NCBI RefSeq assembly: GCF_001705235.1
Contig: NZ_MCGV01000001.1
Span: forward strand, 434,001 to 498,000
Direction: 5' to 3'
DNA: 64,000 bases
Source: Clostridium pasteurianum
GTDB taxonomy: Bacteria > Bacillota > Clostridia > Clostridiales > Clostridiaceae
Positions 17,491 through 28,969 of the stretch are shown here, one piece after another (within the stretch, counting starts at the first letter, position 1; each line of letters opens with the position of its first letter). The notes under the pieces are model-generated. The model was given only the letters and a program-made list of their open reading frames with translations. It did not search any database and had not been told where the DNA came from. The position numbers and the translations under genes were made by a program.

Positions 17491-18723
17491 TTAAAATTTT
17501 ATGAGCTCATTAAATATCTTTATAGCATATTGATCTGTCATTCCTGTTATGTAATCAATTACTGCTCTAACATAATCCCGTTTGCTACTTAAATTGTATA
17601 TATTCTTATTCTTCCAGTTCTGAGATTTTCTTAGTTCTACTGGCATTTCCCCATATGAATACTTTTTTATCCAATCCTTAAATGAACGTACTAATTCAGG
17701 ATAACATTTTTCCACTTTATCCATAGAAGAAAAGATATCTCCTTTAAAATAGAACCCCATTAAAACACTATATATTGATTTTATTATAAGCGCTGCATAA
17801 TTTCTAAAAAATTCAAGTCTCTTGCTCCCATATATATTATCGTAATTAAATTTTTTAATTGAATTCATTAATTGTATATAATTTTTGGAAAATTTAAGAC
17901 CATCTTCTGGAATGCTGTTTTCACACAAATCTATTACAAAATTATGCATTAGCAAAGTATTATTTATTTCGCCATTTTCAACAAGAGATGCTTCTCCAAC
18001 TATTTCTGTTAATTCCTTCATTTTCTCCGGTGATAATATTTTTAATGTAATTGCATCTTCTATATCACGCCCTAAATATGATATTTTATCGGATATTTTT
18101 ACAACGCAGCCCTCCCATGTATATGGTGCATACTCATTAGGTCTTGAAATAGTTTTAAGGTCTATATATTCCTTTCTAGGTTTAATCACATTTTCGTCCA
18201 CTTCACCACAGTGATTTATAATGCCATCTCTTACAGCATAGGTTAGATTTAAGTTTTTTTCATCTCCTCTTTGATCTTGAAGCGTTTCTATTGAATCAAC
18301 AAACTTTAAACTATTTTTTTCATGCCAGTATGATTCTCCTATTTCATCTTCAACTATTTTTTTTAATATCCCCTCTCCTGTATGCCCAAAGGGTGCATGA
18401 CCTAAGTCGTGGCCTATAGCTATTGCTCTAGTAAGTTCTGTATTAAGTCCTAAATATTTTGCTATATTATAACTCACATTTTCCACATGATTAACATGTT
18501 CTATCCTGGTACATACATGATCATGATTGGTTGCAAAAAACACCTGAGTTTTATGCTTTAAACGCCTATATGCAGTACACTGTAATATTCTATCATAATC
18601 CTTTTCAAACTCGCTTCGTATGTCCTTGTGTCTTCCATAAAGGTCTTCTTCTCTTTTTACAAAATTCTGCCATAACTTATTTTCTTCGTAAGCACCTACT
18701 TTTCTAAACTGACCATTTTGCAC
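17491..18723 (-). CDS. dgt: Deoxyguanosinetriphosphate triphosphohydrolase-like HD protein
   Basis: dNTP triphosphohydrolases split dNTPs to deoxynucleoside and triphosphate. About 410 residues. The N-terminal part has YDRILQCTAYRRLKHKTQVF. The HD-domain metal motif follows: a His in RIEHVNHVENVS and HD in AIGHDLGHAPFGHTGE. I chose the GTG start at 18723 because GGGG lies nine bases upstream, and because a TATAAT (18772-18777) would place the transcript start downstream of the earlier in-frame codons. Confidence 0.85.
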   Translation of the reverse strand: MQNGQFRKVGAYEENKLWQNFVKREEDLYGRHKDIRSEFEKDYDRILQCTAYRRLKHKTQVFFATNHDHVCTRIEHVNHVENVSYNIAKYLGLNTELTRAIAIGHDLGHAPFGHTGEGILKKIVEDEIGESYWHEKNSLKFVDSIETLQDQRGDEKNLNLTYAVRDGIINHCGEVDENVIKPRKEYIDLKTISRPNEYAPYTWEGCVVKISDKISYLGRDIEDAITLKILSPEKMKELTEIVGEASLVENGEINNTLLMHNFVIDLCENSIPEDGLKFSKNYIQLMNSIKKFNYDNIYGSKRLEFFRNYAALIIKSIYSVLMGFYFKGDIFSSMDKVEKCYPELVRSFKDWIKKYSYGEMPVELRKSQNWKNKNIYNLSSKRDYVRAVIDYITGMTDQYAIKIFNELIKF

Positions 18724-18771
18724 TATATTCATCCCCTTTATGCCACTTATTATTTGCATTCTATTAGCACA

Positions 18772-18801
18772 ATTATACAATAATAATGTATGTTTGGAAA
18801 G
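18772..18801 (-). promoter_or_regulatory. Putative promoter of dgt
   Basis: TATAAT on the minus strand (18772-18777) with a weak TTTCCA-type -35 about 18 bases further upstream. It decides which dgt start codon is usable. Confidence 0.45.
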
Positions 18802-18805
18802 AAAC

Positions 18806-19046
18806 TATGGGTAAAATAATAATATTGCAGGGCATTAAATAAAGATCATAAATCTAAGAGGGTAATTATCAAAAAACTAAGAAGTTTCAGTAACTCGCCT
18901 CTCGGCTCAGACAAACTGAAACATCTAAGTTTTTTAATAATTACCCTACAAGATTTATTGACCTTTATTTAAACCGCCCTGCAATATTATTATTTTACCC
19001 ATAACATTTGTTTAAGGAAAAAATTCCTCCGTACCTACGGAATTTT
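18806..19046 (+). repeat. Palindromic element copy B, with perfect 28-bp outer arms
   Basis: Left arm 18806-18833 and right arm 18976-19003 are perfect complements over 28 bases (left arm begins TATGGGTAAAATAATAAT). Then ATTAAATAAAG pairs with CTTTATTTAA, and GGGTAATTATCAAAAAACT pairs with AGTTTTTTAATAATTACCC. The core is GTAACTCGCCTCTCGGCTCA then GACAAAC. The tail AAGGAAAAAATTCC plus CCGTACCTACGG is at 19013-19046. Unlike the other copies, its left side abuts the 5' side of a gene (dgt). Confidence 0.9.
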
Positions 19047-19160
19047 CGAACTTTACAGAAAAACAAATTTCCATTAAAAGTTTACCCCATCTAAGTTTTT
19101 AATTCAGATTTTCCGCAGCGCAGCGGAAGAGAATCTTCCTTGCCTTTACTCTCTACATGA
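19047..19160 (-). repeat. Tail of the tandem palindromic array
   Basis: Read on the minus strand: GGCAAGGAAGATTCTCTTCC, then GCTGCGCTGCGG and AAAATCTGAATTAAAAA. It is the tail hairpin of the array at 19161-19798, and meets the tail of copy B head-on. Confidence 0.65.
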
Positions 19161-19598
19161 AGTAACAGCATTTTAAGAACTGTTTAAATAAAGCTCAATA
19201 AGACTTTGCCTCAAATAATAAAAAGACTTAGTAATTTTAATTTGTGTGAGCAATCTTCTCAGCAAGTTATTAAAATTTATTAGTATTTTCATTATTAAAA
19301 GCTTTGCCTCATCTAAGCTTTTAATTCAGATTTTCGGCAGCGCCAGCGGAAGAAAATCTTCCTTGCCTTTACTCTCTACGCGAAGTAACAGCATTTTAAG
19401 AACTGTTTAAATAAAGCTCAATAAGACTTTGCCTCAAATAATAAAAAGACTTAGTAATTTTAATTTGTGTGAGCAATCTTCTCAGCAAGTTATTAAAATT
19501 TATTAGTATTTTCATTATTAAAAGCTTTGCCTCATCTAAGCTTTTAATTCAGATTTTCGGCAGCGCCAGCGGAAGAAAATCTTCCTTGCCTTTACTCT

Positions 19599-19606
<8 letters not shown>
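19161..19606 (-). repeat. Tandem direct repeat, two units of 223 bp
   Basis: Units 19161-19383 and 19384-19606 look identical by eye. Each starts AGTAACAGCATTTTAAGAAC and contains, on the minus strand, a core AATAACTTGCTGAGAAG ... CACAAATT, short stems, and the tail GGCAAGGAAGATTTTCTTCC with GCTGGCGCTGCCG. The outer mirror arm found in other copies is missing from one side of each unit, so these are incomplete copies of the rightmost element amplified in tandem. Confidence 0.88.
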
Positions 19607-22013
<2,407 letters not shown>

Positions 22014-22913
22014 TTAGAGCACCTCCGATTTCCTGTTAGCTTTTTTGAAATAGACTATAATAAATAGTACTGTTATGCCTATTAAAAATATTGACATTGC
22101 GGAACCAAAGGGCCAGTTTCTAGCAGTTAAAAATTGATTTTGTATAAGATTGCTCACCATCATTACCTTGCTTCCACCAAGAAGATCTGGAATAAAGAAT
22201 AATCCTAAAGCCGGTATAAAAACAAGTAAGCATCCTGCTGATATGCCAGGCATCGTAAGAGGTAAAATTATATTAGTAAATGTTTGTATAGGTGTTGCTC
22301 CAAGATCACTTGCAGCCTCTATATAACTTTTATCCAAACTATCTATAGAAGTGTAAAGCGGCAGCACCATAAATGGAAACAAAGTATAAACTAAGCCAAC
22401 AAGTACAGAGCCGGTTGTATATAACATCTGTATAGGATTGTGAATTAAGCCAAATTTCATTAGATATGAATTCAAAACACCTGTAGTTCTGAGTATAACT
22501 ATCCATGCATAGGTTCTTACCAAAGAATTAGTCCAAAACGGCAGCATTATTAGCATAAATAATATTATCTTGTGCTTTGATGAAGCCTTCGCTATAAAAT
22601 ATGCAAATGGATATGCTAGAACAAGACATATTGCTGTAGCCAAAAATGAAATCCAAAGAGAATATAACATTATTTTAAGATATATACCCTGTGCTAAGGT
22701 TTTATAATTATCAAGTGTAAACTTATATTCTATCTGTCCATAGCTCCCTCTTGTCAAAAATCCCATTGCCACTACTATGATAAGTGGAACTGCTACTAGA
22801 ATAAACATCCAAAGTGTTACTGGCAATACAGTAAATATAGGTCCATATTTCTTTTTACCTTTGCTTCTACTTTTCTTTAAATGAACATCACTTTGAACAA
22901 TCGCCTTATCCAT
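22014..22913 (-). CDS. potB: Spermidine/putrescine ABC transporter permease PotB
   Basis: 299 residues from the ATG at 22913, which overlaps the potA stop as TGATG-type coupling; a TTG one codon earlier is less likely. Six membrane helices and an EAA loop IEAASDLGATPIQTFTNIIL. It is the second permease subunit of the polyamine importer. Confidence 0.92.
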   Translation of the reverse strand: MDKAIVQSDVHLKKSRSKGKKKYGPIFTVLPVTLWMFILVAVPLIIVVAMGFLTRGSYGQIEYKFTLDNYKTLAQGIYLKIMLYSLWISFLATAICLVLAYPFAYFIAKASSKHKIILFMLIMLPFWTNSLVRTYAWIVILRTTGVLNSYLMKFGLIHNPIQMLYTTGSVLVGLVYTLFPFMVLPLYTSIDSLDKSYIEAASDLGATPIQTFTNIILPLTMPGISAGCLLVFIPALGLFFIPDLLGGSKVMMVSNLIQNQFLTARNWPFGSAMSIFLIGITVLFIIVYFKKANRKSEVL

Positions 22914-23998
22914 CAACTTATCACCACCCCATCTTTAGATTTCCAGTAAACAAATACATTTTCTTTACCATTTTCTAACTTAAGGGTATCTGCTGCTGGT
23001 TCATTTACTATAATTTCTTTTCCGCTATTTAGAACAACAATTGTTCTATTAATAGAACCAACAAACACTCTTTCTTTTATTTTTCCTTTTACAATATTGT
23101 CACTTTGATTTTTATCATAGCTAAGTTTCATTCTTTCAGGCCTTACTGCAACATAAACTGTATTATCCTTTTTGAATTGGCTTAAAATAGTTTTCTCGTC
23201 TATGACTTTTATGATTTCGCTGCCACCAACTAAAGCTTCTGCTTCTACACCATTATTTTCTTTAATTTTTCCTTCAAATATATTTGTCTCCCCTATGAAA
23301 TCGGCAACGAACTTAGTTTTAGGTCTTTCATAAATTTCATCCGGTGTACCTATCTGTTCAATCTTACCTTTACTCATAACCGCTATCCTATCAGACATGG
23401 TAAGAGCCTCTTCCTGATCATGAGTTACGTATATGAAAGTTATTCCAAGTTTTCTTTGAAGATGTTTAAGTTCAAACTGCATTTGCTTTCTTAGCTTCAA
23501 ATCCAGAGCCCCAAGGGGTTCGTCCAAAAGAAGAACTTTTGGACTATTTACAATGGCTCTTGCAATGGCTATTCTTTGTTTCTGTCCACCACTTAACTGC
23601 TTGGGATATCTTTTTTCAAAACCATTAAGCTGCACTAAATCTAAGGCTTCCATAACTTTTTCCTTAACCTTTTCTTTTGGAGCTTTTCTTATTTTAAGTC
23701 CAAAAGCTATATTATTAAAAATATTCATGTGAGGAAAAAGAGCATAATTTTGAAATACCGTATTTACATCTCTTTCATAAGGATTTTTATTTGAAACATC
23801 ATCGCCATCCAAAATTATTTGACCTGATGTTGGTTCTTCAAATCCTGCAATCATTCTAAGAGTAGTGGTCTTTCCGCAACCACTTGGTCCAAGTAATGTT
23901 AAAAATTCACCTCTTTTTACATCTGCACTTATATTGTCAACTGCAGTTTGCCCTCCAAAGGACTTAACTACATTCAAAAGCCTAATCATATATTCCAT
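22913..23998 (-). CDS. potA: Spermidine/putrescine ABC transporter ATPase PotA
   Basis: 361 residues. Walker A GPSGCGKTTT, Q-loop VFQNYALFPHM, signature LSGGQKQRIAIA and Walker B VLLLDEPLGALD, then a C-terminal TOBE domain (about 280-355), as in PotA. AGGAGG nine bases before the ATG supports this start. It powers PotBC import with the PotD lipoprotein. Confidence 0.93.
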   Translation of the reverse strand: MEYMIRLLNVVKSFGGQTAVDNISADVKRGEFLTLLGPSGCGKTTTLRMIAGFEEPTSGQIILDGDDVSNKNPYERDVNTVFQNYALFPHMNIFNNIAFGLKIRKAPKEKVKEKVMEALDLVQLNGFEKRYPKQLSGGQKQRIAIARAIVNSPKVLLLDEPLGALDLKLRKQMQFELKHLQRKLGITFIYVTHDQEEALTMSDRIAVMSKGKIEQIGTPDEIYERPKTKFVADFIGETNIFEGKIKENNGVEAEALVGGSEIIKVIDEKTILSQFKKDNTVYVAVRPERMKLSYDKNQSDNIVKGKIKERVFVGSINRTIVVLNSGKEIIVNEPAADTLKLENGKENVFVYWKSKDGVVIS

Positions 23999-24015
23999 AT
24001 GCTAACCCCTCCTTA

Positions 24016-25089
24016 TCACTGTTTAAATTGAGTCCATATAGAATCATAAAGTTTTGTAGCATCGCCAACATCCTTTACATGTTCACTCTTATTCACAATA
24101 TCTTTATCTGGATAAAGTGTCTTGTTATTCAAATCCGCCGGACTAATATACTTACGAGCTGCTTCATTTGGATTTGTGTAAGGGTACGCCTTCGATATTT
24201 CAGCACTTACTTTTGGTTCTAATATAAAATTAATAAATTCCTGTGCCAATTTTTTGTTCTTTGCATTTTTAGGTATTATAAGATTATCCTCAAAAGTATA
24301 CATACCTTCCTTAGGGAAGAATGTCTTCAAATCCTTATTGTCTTTCTCTGCTAAAGCTGCCTCTGCTGTCCATACATAGCCAACTGAAGCTTCTCCGTTT
24401 ATAAGAGATGTTTTAGGACTATCACTATCAAATATTTTTATATTTGGTCTTAACTTTTTAAGTTCCTCTTTTGCTTGGTTAAGTTTTGCTGGATCTGTTT
24501 CATTGAGTGAGTATCCTAGTTTTTTAAGTGCCATTCCTATGATAGCTCTTTCATCATCAAGAACTACCATTTGGCCTTTAAACTTACCGTCCCAAAGATC
24601 AGAATAGCTTGTTATATCTTGAGGAAACTTCTTAGTATTCACAACGACAACTGCATCTCCACATAAATACGGAGCACTATATTTATTTCCTGGATCATAA
24701 GATAAATTTTTGTAAGCAGGATCTATATTTTTTAAATTAGTTATTTTACTTGTATCTATTTCTTCAAGTAGTTTTTGTTTTCTCATTATATCAACCATGT
24801 AGTCACTTGCAACAGCTACATCATATTGTCCAGAACTTGCTTGAATCTTTGCCAGCATCTCTTCATTTGAAGAATAAGTTGTATAATTAACTTTTACATT
24901 GTATTTCTTCTCAAATTCATTAATAACTGACTTAGGAAGGTATTCTGTCCAGTTAAAAACATTAAGAGTCCCACCACTTGTAGAATCTGAGCTGCTAGAA
25001 CTTGAACCTCCGCAGCCTGTAAGCATTACTCCAGTAATTAAAGTTGCTAGACATATACTTGCTATTCTTTTAACCTTTTTACCTATCAT
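24016..25089 (-). CDS. potD: Spermidine/putrescine-binding lipoprotein PotD
   Basis: 357 residues. Lipoprotein signal peptide with lipobox LTGC at about 23-26 and a serine-rich linker, then a periplasmic-binding domain with VFNWTEYLP near the start of the mature part, the Trp-containing ligand segment typical of PotD/PotF. It is membrane-anchored outside the cell and delivers putrescine or spermidine to PotBC. It lies 33 bases after the aldehyde dehydrogenase gene, so probably co-transcribed. Confidence 0.92.
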   Translation of the reverse strand: MIGKKVKRIASICLATLITGVMLTGCGGSSSSSSDSTSGGTLNVFNWTEYLPKSVINEFEKKYNVKVNYTTYSSNEEMLAKIQASSGQYDVAVASDYMVDIMRKQKLLEEIDTSKITNLKNIDPAYKNLSYDPGNKYSAPYLCGDAVVVVNTKKFPQDITSYSDLWDGKFKGQMVVLDDERAIIGMALKKLGYSLNETDPAKLNQAKEELKKLRPNIKIFDSDSPKTSLINGEASVGYVWTAEAALAEKDNKDLKTFFPKEGMYTFEDNLIIPKNAKNKKLAQEFINFILEPKVSAEISKAYPYTNPNEAARKYISPADLNNKTLYPDKDIVNKSEHVKDVGDATKLYDSIWTQFKQ

Positions 25090-25122
25090 TTATCATTCCA
25101 CCTTTATCACCTTATTTTTTAT

Positions 25123-26598
25123 TTATTCTTTAAACCATCCTAGCGGCTTTACATCCAAATTAATATTTATTTGCTTAACTTCTGTGTACTCCTCATATCC
25201 AAATTCTCCTAATTCTCTTCCGATACCACTTTGTTTGTATCCTCCCCATGGAGCTTCATTGTAAGTTGGATTGTAAGTATTTATCCATGTTATTCCTGCT
25301 CTAAGCTTTCTTATAACTCTGTGTGCTTTTGCAATATCGTTTGTGAAAACTCCTCCGGCAAGACCATATGGTGTATTATTAGCAAGATATATTGCTTCTT
25401 TTTCATCTTTAAATTTTTGAATTGCCAGAACAGGTCCAAATATTTCTTCCTTTACAATTTTCATATCAGGAGTTGTATCAGCAAATATTGTAGGTTCTAC
25501 AAAATATCCATCCTTAAGCTCATCTGTAAGTATTCTATGTCCACCACAAACAAGTTTAGCTCCCTCTTTTTTACCTGCTTCAATATAACTTAAAACTTTT
25601 TCCATATGCTCTTTAGATATTAAAGGTCCCATTTCAACGCCTTCATCTGTCCCTTTGCCTATCTTAATTTTATTAGCTCTTTCTACCAACCTTTCTATGA
25701 ATTTATCATAAATAGTTTCCTGAAGAAGCAACCTTGAACCAGCTGAACATACCTGACCCTGATTGCAAAATATAGCGAACAATGCATAATCAACTGCTGT
25801 TTCAAAATCAGCATCATCAAAAACTATATTAGGGGATTTTCCCCCAAGTTCAAGTGAAATATTTTTTATATTGGAACTTGCAGCCTGCATTATACTTCTT
25901 CCTGTAGATGTACCTCCTGTAAATGCAACCTTATCTACATCCATATTAACTGCTATTTCATGTCCAACAGTTTCCCCTGCACCTAAAACAAGATTAACTA
26001 CTCCTTTAGGGAATCCTACTTCTTCAAATATTTCAAAAAGTTTAATAGCTGAGAGAGGAGTTATTTCTGCAGGTTTGAATACTATAGTATTTCCAGCGGC
26101 GAGAGCAGGTGCTATTTTCCATATTGACATTAAAAGTGGGTAATTCCATGGAACTATCATTCCGCAAACGCCTATTGGTTCTCTAACAACCATAGCTTGA
26201 ACATTATCCGGTACATCATAAGTCATTCCATGTGGCTTTGTGGCAGCACCAGCATAATATCTAAGACAAGCTACTGTATCGCTTAAATCATATTGAGTTT
26301 CACGTAAGCTTTTACCATTATCCATAGTTTCAAGATAAGCAAGTTCATCAGCCCTTGATTCTATTATGTCTGCAACTTTAAATAGAAGTCTTGCTCTCTC
26401 AACTGCAAGTGTATCCATCCAGCCATCTTCATAAAAAGCTCTTTTAGCAGCTTTTACCGCCATAACTACATCTTCTCTATCACCCTCTGTAACCACAGCT
26501 ATCACTTTGCCATCTGCTGGATTTACAATTTCTCTAGTTTTACCATTTTTAGAAACTTTCCATTCTCCATCAATATACATTTTCAAAACATCGCTCAT
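25123..26598 (-). CDS. NAD-dependent aldehyde dehydrogenase, probably 4-aminobutanal dehydrogenase
   Basis: 491 residues. The catalytic Cys is in FCNQGQVCSAGSRLL and the Glu in SLELGGKSPNIVF; the NAD loop is FTGGTSTGRSIM. By context it oxidises the 4-aminobutanal made by the putrescine aminotransferase to GABA; sequence alone cannot separate this from betaine-aldehyde or other aldehyde dehydrogenases. GGAGG precedes the ATG. It is the first gene of the probable operon aldehyde dehydrogenase-potDABC-patA, with a promoter motif shared with gabT at 26681-26733. Confidence 0.85.
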   Translation of the reverse strand: MSDVLKMYIDGEWKVSKNGKTREIVNPADGKVIAVVTEGDREDVVMAVKAAKRAFYEDGWMDTLAVERARLLFKVADIIESRADELAYLETMDNGKSLRETQYDLSDTVACLRYYAGAATKPHGMTYDVPDNVQAMVVREPIGVCGMIVPWNYPLLMSIWKIAPALAAGNTIVFKPAEITPLSAIKLFEIFEEVGFPKGVVNLVLGAGETVGHEIAVNMDVDKVAFTGGTSTGRSIMQAASSNIKNISLELGGKSPNIVFDDADFETAVDYALFAIFCNQGQVCSAGSRLLLQETIYDKFIERLVERANKIKIGKGTDEGVEMGPLISKEHMEKVLSYIEAGKKEGAKLVCGGHRILTDELKDGYFVEPTIFADTTPDMKIVKEEIFGPVLAIQKFKDEKEAIYLANNTPYGLAGGVFTNDIAKAHRVIRKLRAGITWINTYNPTYNEAPWGGYKQSGIGRELGEFGYEEYTEVKQININLDVKPLGWFKE

Positions 26599-26680
26599 TT
26601 ATTATCCTCCTTGCAAAATATCATTTTTATTACACAATCGTTAAATATATTTTCAATTTATTATTAAATTATTAAATATG

Positions 26681-26733
26681 TTATATATAATTTATCATAT
26701 TATCAATAAAGGTACTATATGCAAAATGGACAA
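26681..26733 (-). promoter_or_regulatory. Control region of the aldehyde dehydrogenase-pot-patA operon; motif shared with gabT
   Basis: On the minus strand: TTGTCCATTTTGCATATA, then 14 bases, then ATATGATAAATTATATA. The same two blocks occur in the same order before gabT (28472-28524). TATGAT or the AT block could be the -10 element. The TCCA-TTT-TGGA dyad of the gabT version could be the operator of the PucR-type regulator encoded at 28970. That assignment is inferred. Confidence 0.6.
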
Positions 26734-26891
26734 TTCTAATGTAAGTTATTTGTATATTTATAACAAGTAGGAATATGATATTTTTAAAAAATATATTACA
26801 TTGAAACAGTATTATAGTCTTTAGAAGTTATAAACAGGTGTAATATTGAATTTATAGTATTAAAATGTAAAATATGGTAATAAGAAATTTT
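26734..26891. other. Intergenic spacer, nothing further seen
   Basis: AT-rich sequence between the promoter motif and the gabT terminator; no gene. Confidence 0.4.
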
Positions 26892-26940
26892 AAAATAAGC
26901 ATGCAGTAAAATCATATTTTTTACCACATGCTTATTTTTT
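26892..26940. terminator. Terminator downstream of gabT
   Basis: AAAATAAGCATG and CATGCTTATTTT arms with inner GTAAAA/TTTTAC. A strong T run follows on both strands, so it can act both ways; on the minus strand it separates gabT from the aldehyde dehydrogenase operon. Confidence 0.8.
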
Positions 26941-26979
26941 ATATTATACAAAAATGTGCTGAATTTTTCACAAAATAAA

Positions 26980-28317
26980 TTATAATGAAGCTTTTATACC
27001 TGCTTCCAAAGTATCTAGTCCATATTTTAACTGTTCATCAGTCATAACTATTGGAGGTAAGAAACGAATTACATTTCCAAAAAGACCTGCATTTAAGAAC
27101 ATTACGCCATGTTTAAAACAGTAGTCTAATATTTTTGAAACTAATTCACTGTTAGGTTCTTTTGTATCTCTATCCTTTACAAACTCAAGACCTATCATTG
27201 CTCCAAGACCTCTTACATCACCTATTACATTGTATTTTTCTTTCATATCATTAAGCCTTGCAGTTATAGCTTTTCCAAGTTCAACTGATTTCTCATTAAG
27301 GTTATCCTTTTGGATTTTTTCTATAACTTTTAATGCAGCAACACAGCCAAGTGGGTTACCACCATAAGTTCCTCCGATTCCACCTACGCAAGCTGAATCC
27401 ATTATTTCTGATTTTCCAACAACTGCAGCTATAGGCATTCCATTTCCTATAGATTTGGACATTGTTATAAGATCAGCATCTACCTTATGATATTCATGGG
27501 CAAATAGCTTACCAGTTCTCGCAAATCCTGCTTGTACTTCATCAACTATGAATACTATGTTATTTTCATTACATATTTTCTGTAATTCCTGGAAGTATTC
27601 CTTTGGTGGAACTACAAATCCGCCCTCACCTTGTACAGGCTCTGCTATAAGACATGCTATCATATCAGGTGAAACTACAGTTTTAAGCATTGTTCTTAGC
27701 TTTTCAGCACAAGCAATTCCACATCCAGGATATTTCTTGCCTAGTGGACATCTGTAACAATATGCATAATCAGTTTTGTAAGTTTCACATGCAAAAGGTC
27801 CAAATCCATTTTTGTAAGGTTTATATTTACTTGTTATTGACATAGTCATATTTGTTCTACCATGGAAAGAACCCTGCATAGAAATTATTCCTGATTTTCC
27901 CGTATAAGCTCTTGCTATTTTTATTGCATTTTCTACAGCTTCAGCACCACTGTTTACAAACATTGCTTTTTTAGGATAATTTCCTGGAGTTACTTCAGTA
28001 AGTTTTTCTGCTAAATCTACATATGGTTCGTACATATTTACATGAAAACATACATGAATATATTTATCTAACTGCTCTTTAATAGCTTTTACAACTTCAT
28101 CATCTCTGTGTCCAATATTTTGAACTCCTATACCACCTGCAAAATCTACAAATACATTTCCATCAACATCTTTAACTAGAGCACCTTTAGCTTCTGATGC
28201 AAATACTGGATATGAAGTTCCTACTCCTTTAGCAACATATTTTTCTCTTTTCTTAACAAGTTCCTTTGATTTAGGTCCTGGTAATGCTGTTACAATTTTA
28301 GCGTTTGTCTCTTCCAT
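26980..28317 (-). CDS. gabT: 4-aminobutyrate aminotransferase (class III)
   Basis: Converts GABA and 2-oxoglutarate to succinate semialdehyde and glutamate. About 445 residues from the ATG at 28317, chosen because GGAGG lies eight bases upstream. It has the PLP-site segments FVNSGAEAVENAIKIA, IAEPVQGEGGF and VDEVQAGFARTG, and the Lys in TMSKSIGNGMP. A Cys-rich insert (YCYRCPLGKKYPGCGIAC) is present, as in many bacterial GabT proteins. It completes the route from putrescine to succinate semialdehyde; the enzyme that removes succinate semialdehyde is not in the window. Confidence 0.9.
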   Translation of the reverse strand: MEETNAKIVTALPGPKSKELVKKREKYVAKGVGTSYPVFASEAKGALVKDVDGNVFVDFAGGIGVQNIGHRDDEVVKAIKEQLDKYIHVCFHVNMYEPYVDLAEKLTEVTPGNYPKKAMFVNSGAEAVENAIKIARAYTGKSGIISMQGSFHGRTNMTMSITSKYKPYKNGFGPFACETYKTDYAYCYRCPLGKKYPGCGIACAEKLRTMLKTVVSPDMIACLIAEPVQGEGGFVVPPKEYFQELQKICNENNIVFIVDEVQAGFARTGKLFAHEYHKVDADLITMSKSIGNGMPIAAVVGKSEIMDSACVGGIGGTYGGNPLGCVAALKVIEKIQKDNLNEKSVELGKAITARLNDMKEKYNVIGDVRGLGAMIGLEFVKDRDTKEPNSELVSKILDYCFKHGVMFLNAGLFGNVIRFLPPIVMTDEQLKYGLDTLEAGIKASL

Positions 28318-28471
28318 TTTTAATTCCTCCACATCATATATAAAATTTATATCTAAAATACATTTGCACTACGTAATAGCACTTAACATTGCATTAATTA
28401 TCATAAAACATATGTTTTAATTATCGATTTATCATTTATAATGTTTTATTATTGATAATTTATTAATTACG

Positions 28472-28524
28472 TTGTATATAATTTATCATATTTTGAACAA
28501 ACTTCATATATCCAAAATGGACAA
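28472..28524 (-). promoter_or_regulatory. Control region of gabT
   Basis: Minus strand: TTGTCCATTTTGGATATATG, about 12 bases, then AATATGATAAATTATATA. It is the same pair of blocks as upstream of the aldehyde dehydrogenase gene, about 155 bases from the start codon. TCCATTTTGGA is an inverted repeat. Confidence 0.6.
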
Positions 28525-28570
28525 AATTAATGCCTTGAATTTGTTCTTTTTTAGCATACATACACTAAGT

Positions 28571-28810
28571 GAAGTAATAGTGTTTTGTGAACATTAAATA
28601 AAAGTCATAAGTCTAAGCTCCAAATTATAAAAGGACTAAGAAATTTTAATAACTCGCTGAAGAAAAGCTCAAACAAATTAAAATTTCTAAGTCCTTTTAT
28701 AATTTAGAACAAGACTTATTGATTTTTATTTAAATCGTTCCCAAAATACTATTACTTCGCCTAAAATAAATGCAAGGTAAATTTTTCTCCGCTTCTCTGC
28801 GAAAAATACT
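28571..28810 (+). repeat. Palindromic element, copy D
   Basis: Outer arms GAAGTAATAGTGTTTT (28571-28586) and AAAATACTATTACTTC (28743-28758), one mismatch. Next, ATTAAATAAAAGTCATAAG pairs with CTTATTGATTTTTATTTAA, and AAATTATAAAAGGACT pairs with AGTCCTTTTATAATTT. The core is AATAACTCGCTGAAGAAAAG then CTCAAACAAATT. The tail GCAAGGTAAATTTTTCTCCG with CTTCTCTGCG is at 28772-28805. It lies between the gabT upstream region and the PucR gene end. Confidence 0.88.
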
Positions 28811-28969
28811 ACAATATATTATTATAGGAGGATAGCTTGTAAATTAAGTCTTTGTTTAATTCAAAAATTCGTATTAGGCACATCTAAAATATGAACTATT
28901 AACATTACTCCGCTCGTTAATAGATAAATGGCAAAACAATGTTAATACCCCACACCTCGTATATAATAA
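28811..28969. other. Spacer between repeat copy D and the PucR gene
   Basis: AT-rich. A degenerate inverted repeat (AACATTACTCCGC ... ACAATGTTAATA, 28900-28943) lies here; no gene. Confidence 0.35.
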
